6,213 nucleotides of DNA, from assembly GCA_003695085.1 (NCBI GenBank), contig RFIV01000266.1, positions 1 through 6,213 of the forward strand, given 5' to 3'. Shown here piece after piece: positions 1 through 6,072 of the stretch (the first letter of the stretch is position 1; every line of letters begins with the position of its first letter). The translations under genes and the position numbers were made by a program. The notes beneath the pieces are model-generated. The model was not told where the DNA came from, made no database searches, and saw nothing but the letters and a program-made list of their open reading frames with translations. This DNA is from Gammaproteobacteria bacterium (GTDB taxonomy: Bacteria; Pseudomonadota; Gammaproteobacteria; Pseudomonadales; Oleiphilaceae).

Positions 1-479
1 CCCCGTTCCTGCGCCGTCAACACCAGCATGCGCGCCAGATCGTAGCCCGCCTGAAAATCATCCGGGAGCATCTGGCCAATCCAGTACCGGAACTTTTCCC
101 GGGGCGCGCCCAATGCCAGCCTTTCCTTCTCGGACAACCCTGCGTTGAACATGAAGGCTTCGACCTGGTGCGCCTCCGCCAGCTCGAGAATCTCACCTGC
201 CGTCTGCTTGGTGTTTTTGAACAGAATGACATCCGGCTTGTCCTCTGCTGTCACCGCCCGGCGTACCTGATCAAGCAGCAACAACCGGTTATGGTTGGCA
301 ACATAGACGTCCAGGCGAATATCCAGCTCCCTGGCGGCTGCCTGCATCACCTCGGTTACGGGCTTCCAGAACGGGTCGTCAGCCGACTGGGGGTTGAAAA
401 AGGCCGCGTGAAACACCTCGCCCCAGCCTGGCACCGGAAGCAGCAACGCGAGCCAAAGCCCGATCGCCCTCTTGTTCAC
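1..479 (-). CDS. Periplasmic sugar-type substrate-binding protein, N-terminal part (truncated by window edge)
   Basis: This minus-strand reading frame starts with GTG at 479-477. An AGGAG ribosome site lies at 486-490, 6 bases upstream. It stays open to the window edge, giving 159 residues. Residues 1-20 look like a Sec signal peptide: basic NKR, then a hydrophobic LWLALLLP core, with likely cleavage near GWG/E. The mature part fits the first lobe of type I periplasmic binding proteins (ribose/LuxP-like): a strand around AAFFNPQ (25-31), a helix with VTEVMQAAARELDI (41-54), a second strand LDVYVAN, then KPDVILF (81-87). The stretch IGQMLPDDFQAGYDLARML (134-152) matches the family pattern in which a short Gly/Asp strand leads into an AG..LA..L helix. 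It should therefore bind a small ligand in the periplasm, either for an ABC importer or for a sensor kinase or cyclase. Neither partner is visible here. The ligand cannot be assigned. The gene diverges from the LysR gene. Confidence 0.8.
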   Translation of the reverse strand, partial: MNKRAIGLWLALLLPVPGWGEVFHAAFFNPQSADDPFWKPVTEVMQAAARELDIRLDVYVANHNRLLLLDQVRRAVTAEDKPDVILFKNTKQTAGEILELAEAHQVEAFMFNAGLSEKERLALGAPREKFRYWIGQMLPDDFQAGYDLARMLVLTAQER

Positions 480-563
480 AAGCGTCTCCTTTTCTATGCT
501 TGGCATCTTGATCAAGTTTAGCCCGTATACACGGTTTCGCCCAAAAAGCCTCAGGAGACTCTG
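480..563. promoter_or_regulatory. Divergent intergenic region with 10-base palindrome CTTGATCAAG
   Basis: These 84 bases separate the starts of the minus-strand binding-protein gene and the plus-strand LysR gene, so both promoters should lie here or just inside the genes. The clearest element is the perfect palindrome CTTGATCAAG at 507-516. A GTATAC at 525-530 is embedded in a looser CGT...ACG dyad. The palindrome does not fit the classical LysR T-N11-A box exactly, so calling it the regulator's operator is inference. No well-spaced sigma70 pair is visible: on the plus strand TTGGCA (500-505) and TATACA (526-531) are 20 bases apart, which is too far. Ribosome sites for both genes lie at the two ends (486-490 and 553-557). 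Confidence 0.35.
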
Positions 564-1454
564 TTGCCCAAATCAACGCTTGAACAGTGGCGCATGCTCA
601 AGGCCGTGGTGGAGGAAGGTGGCTTTGCCCAGGCGGCCGCCGCTGTCCACAAGAGCCAGTCAACCATTCATCATGCCGTGCACAAGCTGGAAGGGTTGCT
701 TGGCGTCAAGCTGCTGGAGGTCGAAGGGCGCAAGGCCAGGCTGACACCCGCTGGTGAAACACTGCTCGAGCGGTCACGTCACCTGCTCAACCAGGCCCGG
801 CAGCTCGAAGAGCTGGCAAGCTCTCTGGCGGCCGGCGTGGAGCCCGTCGTGCATGTGGCCGTTGACGTCATCTTCCCCTGCCAGACGCTTTACAATGCAT
901 TGAGCCGGTTCTCGGACCTGTATCCGCAAACCCGGGTCGAGCTTTACGAAGTGGTGCTTTCCGGTGGTGAAGAGATGCTCAAGGCCGGTGCGGTCGACGT
1001 GGTCGTATCACCCTTTGTGCCAACAGGCTACATGGGGCGCCCCATTGTGGACGTGGAGTTCGTGCCCGTCGTGGCAGCAACCCATCCGCTGGCCCAACAG
1101 GAAGGCCCCATTCCACTGACAGAGCTTGCCCGGCACCGGCAAGTGGTGATTCGTGACTCGGCCCTGAACCAGAAACGGGACTCCGGCTGGCTGGGTGCGG
1201 AGCAGCGCTGGACCGTGACCCATATGGCCACCTCACTGTATATCGTCAAACAGGGCCTGGCCTTTGCCCGCCTTCCCAGGAGCTGGATTCAGGACGACCT
1301 GGATCGGGGCGAGCTGGTAGCGCTTGAACTGACAGAAGGCGGTGTGTCACGTATCACCCTCTATCTCGTGCATGCCCATCATGATACTGCCGGCCCGGCT
1401 ACCCGCGCCCTGAGTGATCTGCTCGCGGGCCAGGCGCCCGGCCCCGCTGCCTGA
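564..1454 (+). CDS. LysR-family transcriptional regulator
   Basis: This is a 296-residue protein of normal LysR length. The TTG start at 564 is chosen because AGGAG at 553-557 sits 6 bases upstream and the DNA-binding domain begins at once. Residues 5-63 are the winged helix-turn-helix: LEQWRMLKAVVEEGGFAQAA, then HKSQSTIHHAVHKLEGLLGV as the recognition part, ending in the wing LEVEGRKARLTPAGETLL. Residues 64-90 form the linker helix (LLNQARQLEELASSLAAG). Residues 93-288 are the two-lobed effector-binding domain, with PQTRVELYEV (121-130), GAVDVVVSPF (142-151) and TSLYIVKQGLAFARLP (223-238). The last few residues are a loose Ala/Gly/Pro tail. It should bind DNA as an oligomer and respond to a small molecule, but the effector is unknown. 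Likely targets are the divergent region upstream and possibly pepD, which follows 40 bases downstream in the same direction. Confidence 0.95.
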   Translation: MPKSTLEQWRMLKAVVEEGGFAQAAAAVHKSQSTIHHAVHKLEGLLGVKLLEVEGRKARLTPAGETLLERSRHLLNQARQLEELASSLAAGVEPVVHVAVDVIFPCQTLYNALSRFSDLYPQTRVELYEVVLSGGEEMLKAGAVDVVVSPFVPTGYMGRPIVDVEFVPVVAATHPLAQQEGPIPLTELARHRQVVIRDSALNQKRDSGWLGAEQRWTVTHMATSLYIVKQGLAFARLPRSWIQDDLDRGELVALELTEGGVSRITLYLVHAHHDTAGPATRALSDLLAGQAPGPAA

Positions 1455-1466
1455 CCCGGGCAGCGG
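1444..1466 (+). other. Perfect 8-bp hairpin spanning the LysR stop codon
   Basis: CCGCTGCC (1444-1451) pairs exactly with GGCAGCGG (1459-1466) around a 7-base loop that contains the LysR gene's TGA (1452-1454). The stem is entirely G:C except one T:A pair. No run of T follows (CCTGTGACTG), so it is not a standard intrinsic terminator. It could weaken read-through into pepD or protect the 3' end of a processed LysR message. In a GC-rich genome a stem of this size can also arise by chance. Confidence 0.4.
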
Positions 1467-1494
1467 CCTGTGACTGACCCAAAAGGAAACTGTC

Positions 1495-2922
1495 ATGATC
1501 GATGATTCAACCCCTCTCTGGCCTTGGTTTGAAGGGCTGAGCCAGATTCCCCGTCCGTCGAAACACGAAACCGAGGCCAAGAACTGGATTCGCGAATGCC
1601 TTGCAACGCATCCTGTCGAAATTGAGGAAGACGGGGCCGGCAACCTGCTGCTGCGCAAACCGGCCCATCCCGATGCCACGAACGCACCCGGCATCATCCT
1701 GCAAAGCCACCTGGACATGGTGCCTCAAAAGCGCGACGACGTGCAGCATGACTTCACACGCGATCCCATCCGGCTGGAGCGCGAGGGTGACTGGCTGCGT
1801 GCCCGGGGCACGACGCTGGGCGCTGACAACGGTATTGGTGTGGCAGCTATCCTGGCCGTTATGAGCGATGCCCGGATGCGGCATGGCCCGCTGGAAGCCC
1901 TGCTGACCGTGGACGAAGAGGCTGGCATGAGTGGCGCCAGCGGCGCAGACACGGAGTGGTTTCAGGGCCGGCTGTTGCTCAACCTGGATACCGAGGAGGA
2001 AAACGAGCTCTACATCGGCTGCGCCGGCGGTGTTGATGTGGTGATCACCTCCGGGCTTCCGGTGATCCCTGCTGACCGGGCTGGCTGGAAAGTGACGGTG
2101 TCGGGCCTTAAAGGCGGGCACTCAGGTATCGATATTCACAAGCCGCGCGCCAATGCCATTCGTCTTCTGGCGCGCGCCCTGCTGCGTCTGGACGATGCGT
2201 TGGGAGACCTCTGCATCGAATCTTTCGAAGGCGGCACCCTGAGAAATGCCATCGCCCGCTCCGCCTCCGCCGCCGTCACCTTCCGCGACAACACATCGCC
2301 ATCCCATATCCTGCAGGTGCTCGAGGACACAACGCAGGCACTGCTTACCGACGAGCCAGACCTGCACTGGTCGGTTGAGTCCGTCATGCCTGGCAGGCTG
2401 ACACCGGCGGACGTGACGCGGCCCTGGCTGCACGCGCTGCTCGACTGCCCGCACGGTGTGCTGGCCTGGAGCGAACACTTTGAAGGTGTGGTGCACACCT
2501 CGGCGAACCTGGGTGTAGTGCGCTGGCAGCCCGGGCACGTGCAGGTGGATTGCCTGCCGCGCAGCCTGGACGATGCCGCCCGGGATGACGCCGCAGACCG
2601 AATCCGTGACATATTCGGCCGGCTGGACGCACAGGTCTGCCTCGAAAAACCCTATCCCGGCTGGGTCCCCCGCCCTGACAGCCCCTTGCTCACGCGAGCC
2701 CGTCAGGTCCATGAGCAGGTCATGGGCATCGCCCCCGGCATTCAGGTCATTCATGCCGGGCTCGAATGCGGCATTCTGGGCCAGCGCGCCGCGCACTGGG
2801 ACATGATTTCGTTCGGACCGACCATTACCGGGGCGCACTCACCGGACGAGCGGGTCAACATCCCGTCAGTGAGGCGTTTCTGGCAGTACCTGACCGCCCT
2901 GCTGGACGCTCTGGCCCGCTGA
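1495..2922 (+). CDS. pepD: PepD, cytosolic aminoacyl-histidine (beta-alanyl-histidine) dipeptidase, M20 family
   Basis: This is a 475-residue zinc dipeptidase close to the usual 480-490 of PepD (Xaa-His dipeptidase, carnosinase-like), with no signal peptide. It hydrolyses a range of dipeptides in the cytosol. The M20 metal and catalytic set is complete: H72 and D74 in SHLDM, D111 in TLGADNG (bridging ligand), E141 and E142 in TVDEE (general base and ligand), D165 in LNLDTEE, and H448 in GAHSPDERV. The inserted lid domain begins after about residue 190 and shows the GLKGGHSGIDIHKPRANA signature (204-221). IHAGLECG (419-426) is also typical of the PepD group. The ATG at 1495 has AGGA at 1484-1487, 7 bases upstream. 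The gene follows the LysR gene by 40 bases on the same strand, with a hairpin but no clear promoter between, so it may be partly cotranscribed. Nothing suggests that it is damaged. Confidence 0.97.
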   Translation: MIDDSTPLWPWFEGLSQIPRPSKHETEAKNWIRECLATHPVEIEEDGAGNLLLRKPAHPDATNAPGIILQSHLDMVPQKRDDVQHDFTRDPIRLEREGDWLRARGTTLGADNGIGVAAILAVMSDARMRHGPLEALLTVDEEAGMSGASGADTEWFQGRLLLNLDTEEENELYIGCAGGVDVVITSGLPVIPADRAGWKVTVSGLKGGHSGIDIHKPRANAIRLLARALLRLDDALGDLCIESFEGGTLRNAIARSASAAVTFRDNTSPSHILQVLEDTTQALLTDEPDLHWSVESVMPGRLTPADVTRPWLHALLDCPHGVLAWSEHFEGVVHTSANLGVVRWQPGHVQVDCLPRSLDDAARDDAADRIRDIFGRLDAQVCLEKPYPGWVPRPDSPLLTRARQVHEQVMGIAPGIQVIHAGLECGILGQRAAHWDMISFGPTITGAHSPDERVNIPSVRRFWQYLTALLDALAR

Positions 2923-2931
2923 CGGTATAGT
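2903..2931 (+). promoter_or_regulatory. Candidate sigma70 promoter for the DUF898-M48-DMT genes
   Basis: TGGACG (2903-2908, 4 of 6 matches to TTGACA) and TATAGT (2926-2931, 5 of 6 matches to TATAAT) are separated by exactly 17 bases. The -35 element lies in the last codons of pepD and the -10 element just after its stop. A transcript from here would begin near 2938, giving a leader of about 55 bases that starts at the hairpin at 2937-2957. The call rests on consensus matching by eye only. Confidence 0.38.
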
Positions 2932-2936
2932 GCTTT

Positions 2937-2957
2937 CGGGCCAGTCCATCTGGCCCG
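2937..2957 (+). other. Perfect 8-bp hairpin in the pepD to DUF898 gap
   Basis: CGGGCCAG (2937-2944) and CTGGCCCG (2950-2957) are exact complements around the 5-base loop TCCAT. The stem is very stable (7 of 8 pairs G:C). It is followed by TTCCACAAGG rather than a T run, so it is at best an atypical terminator for pepD. If the promoter candidate at 2903-2931 is used, the stem would instead sit at the extreme 5' end of the new transcript, where such structures often shield mRNA from decay. Confidence 0.5.
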
Positions 2958-2991
2958 TTCCACAAGGACTCAAGACGAAAAAGAGGGACGC

Positions 2992-4140
2992 ATGCCATCA
3001 CTTTCACCCCGCCCGCTGCAGTTTCATGGCAAGGCCATGGAGTTTTTCCGGATCTGGGCTGTCAATCTGGTTCTCACCCTGCTCACGCTGGGCATTTACT
3101 CCGCCTGGGCCAAGGTTCGGACACAAAAGTATCTGTACCGCAACCTGGAACTGGACGGTCACCGTTTCGACTATACGGCCGAACCCATGCAAATCCTCAA
3201 GGGGCGACTGGTCGCGGTGGCCCTCTTTGGTGCCCTGTCCGTCATGCAGAACCTGTCTCAGGATCTGGCTGCCTGGGCCACACTCGCCTTCATGCTGCTC
3301 ATGCCGGCCATTATCGTGATGTCCCTGTCCTTCCGGTTGCGCAATACACGCTACCGGGGCGTGGCCTTCGGCTTTGAACGAGACTTCAAGTCCGCCTACA
3401 TGATCTTCGGCCTGCCCATTCTGCTGGCCGCCCTCTATCTGGCCGTGCTCGTCTTCCTGGGGCCGCAGTCGGTGGCAGAAAGGGGCGAAACGCAGGTCGA
3501 CCCCTCCCAGGTCATGATTTTCGGACTCAGCGTTCTGGTCATCATGCTGCTCGTGGCGCTGGGCGCACCGGGATGGGACTGGTGGCTGCGCAAGTTCATT
3601 TCCGAGCACGCACGCTTCGGCACCACACCCTTCGATTTCAATGCCCGGTTGAGGGATTATTACGGGCTTTACGGCAAGGTCAGCCTGATTGCCATCCTCC
3701 TGTTCGCCGGCCTGTTCCTGTTCCTGAACGGCGCAGGTCGGCTCAGTGCGGACATGTCCGACCCGCAGGCCTTCATGAAGAAAATGGCCATTCTCACGGC
3801 GCTGCCGGGGCTGCTGGCCTGGGGCTGGGCGTGGGCACGCCTGAACACCGGGCGCATCAACCTCAGCCTCAACGGGCTGAGCCTGAACGGCCATCAGGTG
3901 CGCTCCCGCGTCACCACCGGCATGATGATGTGGCTCTATCTGAGCAACACGGCGGCCATTCTGCTGTCACTGGGGTTGCTGATTCCATGGGCGAAGATTC
4001 GCGTCCTGCGCTACCGTGCCTCGGTCACCGGGCTGCTGGCTCACAGTCCGCTGGATCAGTTCGTCGCCGAGCAGGAAGAGCAGGTGAACGCGCTGGGTGA
4101 AGAAATGGGTGATGTCTTTGATGTGGAGGTGGGCCTCTGA
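2992..4140 (+). CDS. DUF898 / YjgN-family multispanning inner-membrane protein
   Basis: This is a 382-residue integral membrane protein of the DUF898 family, to which E. coli YjgN belongs. The family's biochemical function is not established. The N-terminal signature is clear: LQFHGKAMEFFRIWAVN (9-25), then LLTLGIYSAWAKVRTQKYLY (30-49), then a short polar stretch LDGHRFDYTAEP (54-65). About eight membrane segments can be picked out, near 22-42, 71-89, 95-115, 136-157, 173-192, 228-247, 264-283 and 312-333. The C-terminal IPWAKIRVLRYRAS (331-344) repeats the N-terminal SAWAKVRTQKYLY pattern, so the protein looks internally duplicated. The tail (358-380) is acidic and probably cytoplasmic. The ATG at 2992 has GAGGG at 2983-2987. 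The stop overlaps the next gene by 4 bases and the last codons hold that gene's ribosome site. A role together with the M48 peptidase is inferred from this coupling. Confidence 0.93.
   Translation: MPSLSPRPLQFHGKAMEFFRIWAVNLVLTLLTLGIYSAWAKVRTQKYLYRNLELDGHRFDYTAEPMQILKGRLVAVALFGALSVMQNLSQDLAAWATLAFMLLMPAIIVMSLSFRLRNTRYRGVAFGFERDFKSAYMIFGLPILLAALYLAVLVFLGPQSVAERGETQVDPSQVMIFGLSVLVIMLLVALGAPGWDWWLRKFISEHARFGTTPFDFNARLRDYYGLYGKVSLIAILLFAGLFLFLNGAGRLSADMSDPQAFMKKMAILTALPGLLAWGWAWARLNTGRINLSLNGLSLNGHQVRSRVTTGMMMWLYLSNTAAILLSLGLLIPWAKIRVLRYRASVTGLLAHSPLDQFVAEQEEQVNALGEEMGDVFDVEVGL
4125..4139 (+). promoter_or_regulatory. Ribosome binding site and CTG start that couple the M48 gene to DUF898
   Basis: GGAGG at 4125-4129 lies inside the last codons of the DUF898 gene, exactly 7 bases before CTG at 4137-4139. 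That CTG overlaps the DUF898 stop as CTGA, the same 4-base geometry as common ATGA couplings. The M48 frame is closed by TGA at 4119-4121 and contains no ATG, GTG or TTG between there and GTG 4206. No comparable ribosome site precedes GTG 4206. This decides the start in favour of CTG. Confidence 0.65.
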
Positions 4141-5165
4141 GCGCGCTGATCCTGGAAGGCCGCCTGTACAGCGGCGAGCACTCCAGCGCCCGCTCCGCGC
4201 AGATTGTGGTGATGCCGGAAAACCGGTTCGAGCTCCGTGCGGGGGATGCCGTGATCGCCCGGGGCAGCCTGGACGACCTGCGTATGGAGCCCCGCTTGGG
4301 TGAAACGCCGCGCCAGATACACGTGGCCCGGGCCGGCCTCTTCGAGACGACCGACCATGCCGCAGCCGACGCCCTGCAGCAACGCCAGAGTGCGCACAGC
4401 GGCTGGCTGCACCGTCTGGAAAACAACCTTCCGGCGGTTGCCGTATCGGCGCTACTGGCGCTGGCCATTCTGTTTGCGACCCTGCGCTGGGGTGTGCCCG
4501 CCGCCATGGATGCCGCGGCACGCCATATTCCCGTGTCGCTCGCGCAGTCCGTCGGAGAAGGATCGCTGGCCTGGCTGGACGAACACCTCTTTGAGCCCAG
4601 CACACTGCCCAGCGCGCGCCAGCAACACCTTCGAGCCGCCTTTGAGCGCATTCGCCCCGCCCAAACCCTGCGCTTTGCGCTGCATTTCCGGGCCAGCCCG
4701 GTATTGGGCCCCAATGCCCTGGCCCTGCCCTCCGGCGACATTATTCTGACAGACGAACTGGTCGAACTGGCCGACAATGATGAGCAGATACTGGCAGTTC
4801 TGCTCCACGAGCAGGGCCATGTGGTGCAGCGCCACGGCCTGCGTCTGGCACTGCGGCAGGCCGGGGTGGTCACACTGGTGACCTTGATCACCGGTGACGT
4901 GTCCACCGCCAGCCAGCTGCTGACGGCCGTCCCGCTGATCGTGACCCAGCTGGGGTACTCCCGGGAAATGGAGCGTGAAGCCGATGCCTACGCGGTTTCA
5001 CGTATGCGCGACGAAGGGATGGATACTGGTGCGCTCATCACCATTCTGACAAAATTGACCGAGGCTCAGGGTCAGACCCTTGAAGAGGCGGAAGACGAAT
5101 CCGGCTTCTGGTCCACGCACCCGCTGACACACGAACGCATTGAGGCCATTCGTCAGGCCAGGTAG
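4137..5165 (+). CDS. Membrane-anchored M48-family zinc metallopeptidase with N-terminal DUF7092-like domain
   Basis: From the CTG start this is 342 residues; from GTG 4206 it would be 319. Residues about 5-80 form a small beta-rich domain (EGRLYSGEHSSARSAQ, then LDDLRMEPRLGETPRQIHVA, then FETTDHAAADAL) resembling the DUF7092 domain found ahead of many M48 peptidases. That name is from memory and needs a profile search. One membrane segment follows near 98-118 (VAVSALLALAILFATL). The peptidase domain has GPNALALPSGDIILTDELVE (191-210), the zinc and catalytic motif HEQGH (224-228), the third-ligand region MEREADAYAV (278-287, E279 or E281) and the typical C-terminal STHPLTHERIEAIR (326-339). 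It should be an active endopeptidase, comparable to HtpX or Oma1-type M48 enzymes in membrane or envelope protein quality control. Its substrate is unknown. It overlaps the DUF898 gene by 4 bases and precedes the DMT gene by 4. Confidence 0.92.
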   Translation: MSALILEGRLYSGEHSSARSAQIVVMPENRFELRAGDAVIARGSLDDLRMEPRLGETPRQIHVARAGLFETTDHAAADALQQRQSAHSGWLHRLENNLPAVAVSALLALAILFATLRWGVPAAMDAAARHIPVSLAQSVGEGSLAWLDEHLFEPSTLPSARQQHLRAAFERIRPAQTLRFALHFRASPVLGPNALALPSGDIILTDELVELADNDEQILAVLLHEQGHVVQRHGLRLALRQAGVVTLVTLITGDVSTASQLLTAVPLIVTQLGYSREMEREADAYAVSRMRDEGMDTGALITILTKLTEAQGQTLEEAEDESGFWSTHPLTHERIEAIRQAR

Positions 5166-5169
5166 TCCA

Positions 5170-6072
5170 ATGAAGCACAATACACTGATGGCCGAGGGGC
5201 TGCTGCTCGTCGCTGCGCTCATCTGGGGGTTTGCCTTTGTTGCCCAGATTGTGGGCATGGAGCACGTGGGGCCCTTTACCTTCAACCTCGCACGTTTCGT
5301 CATGGGCGGACTGGTACTGATCCCCATCGTCCGCTACCTCGAGCCCGGCCATCGCTCGGGCACACCGGCCATCGGGGTAATCCCGGCCAGCCTGCTCGCC
5401 GGAGGTATTCTCTTCGCGGCGTCGTCGCTGCAACAGGTGGGCCTGCAATACACCACCGCCGGCAAGGCAGGATTCATCACGGGTCTCTACATCGTGCTGA
5501 TTCCGCTTTTCGGTCTTCTCTTCAGGCAGAAAACCCACCGCAATACCTGGATGGGCGCCGGACTAGCCCTCTGGGGGTTGTATCTGCTCACCATTGAAGG
5601 GCCGTTCGAGCTGGCCTGGGGTGACACCCTGGAGTTGATCGGAGCGCTTTTCTGGGCAGCCCATGTCATGGTCATCGGCTGGCTGGCACCACGTACTGAC
5701 GCCCTGCGCCTGGCAGCCGGACAGTTCATTGTCGCAGGCGTGCTCTCCGGTGCGGTCGCCTATGCGGTGGAGACACCCCGGCTCGATGACATGCTCAGTG
5801 GCTGGGCCCCCATCCTCTACGGCGGCCTATGTTCCGTTGCCATCGCCTTCACCCTGCAGGTGGTGGCGCAAAAGCACGTGCCCGCCAGCCATGCCGCCAT
5901 CCTGATGAGCCTGGAGGCGGCCTTTGCCGCCCTGGGAGGCTGGTGGATGCTGGACGAGCACCTGTCCTTGCGCGCCCTCGCTGGATGCGGCCTCATGCTG
6001 GCAGGCATGATCGTCTCTCAACTTCGCCCCCGGCAACCGGCCCTGCAACCGAATTCAGCGCTTCAGGGCTAA
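5170..6072 (+). CDS. EamA-domain transporter of the drug/metabolite (DMT) superfamily
   Basis: This is a 300-residue protein of the usual ten-helix, two-EamA-repeat size. The first repeat starts with MAEGLLLVAALIWGFAFVAQ (7-26), the family's classic first helix, and continues through NLARFVMGGLVLIPI (39-53), a long stretch ending LQQVGLQYTTAGKAGFITGL (87-106) and LIPLFGLLF (110-118). The second starts near WGDTLELIGALFWAAHVMVI (150-169) and ends with ASHAAILMSLEAAFAALGGW (239-258) and LAGCGLMLAGMIVSQL (270-285). Members export or import small metabolites or amino acids across the inner membrane, and the substrate cannot be read from sequence. ATG 5170 is preferred, 4 bases after the M48 stop with AGG at 5160-5162. 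An in-frame TTG at 5140 would add 10 residues but has no ribosome site and lies inside the M48 gene. The gene probably shares the DUF898-M48 transcript, but DMT genes are common and the functional link is weak. Confidence 0.93.
   Translation: MKHNTLMAEGLLLVAALIWGFAFVAQIVGMEHVGPFTFNLARFVMGGLVLIPIVRYLEPGHRSGTPAIGVIPASLLAGGILFAASSLQQVGLQYTTAGKAGFITGLYIVLIPLFGLLFRQKTHRNTWMGAGLALWGLYLLTIEGPFELAWGDTLELIGALFWAAHVMVIGWLAPRTDALRLAAGQFIVAGVLSGAVAYAVETPRLDDMLSGWAPILYGGLCSVAIAFTLQVVAQKHVPASHAAILMSLEAAFAALGGWWMLDEHLSLRALAGCGLMLAGMIVSQLRPRQPALQPNSALQG

Noticed and set aside
168..521. Plus-strand 117-codon frame opposite the binding protein gene
   Set aside because: The minus-strand frame from GTG 479 has a signal peptide, a good ribosome site and a family-like fold. 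The plus frame shows none of these.
2040..2049. 10-base palindrome GGTGATCACC inside pepD
   Set aside because: It lies within conserved coding sequence with no promoter or gene boundary nearby. A single short palindrome is expected by chance.
1507..2838. Two long minus-strand open frames (204 and 238 codons) opposite pepD
   Set aside because: pepD is complete with all catalytic residues. The antisense frames have no recognisable motif and no ribosome sites that I can see, and GC-rich codon use readily leaves such frames open.
3004..3894. Long open frame (296 codons) on the minus strand opposite the DUF898 gene
   Set aside because: Its product is rich in Gln, His, Glu and Gly with no domain-like pattern, as expected from reading Leu/Val-rich membrane codons (CTG to CAG) backwards. 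The plus-strand frame has a clear family match.
3573..4100. Plus-strand 175-codon frame inside the DUF898 gene
   Set aside because: It is an out-of-frame reading rich in Arg, Gly, Pro and His. The DUF898 frame covers it with conserved membrane and signature segments.
5140..5169. TTG at 5140 as an alternative start of the DMT transporter
   Set aside because: No ribosome site precedes it, and the 10 added residues (MRPFVRPGSP) are unlike the family's N-terminus. ATG 5170 leads straight into the first helix.
6040..6069. Possible bidirectional terminator at the convergent gene ends
   Set aside because: The stem is only 6 bp with an 18-base loop, and no T run follows on either strand.
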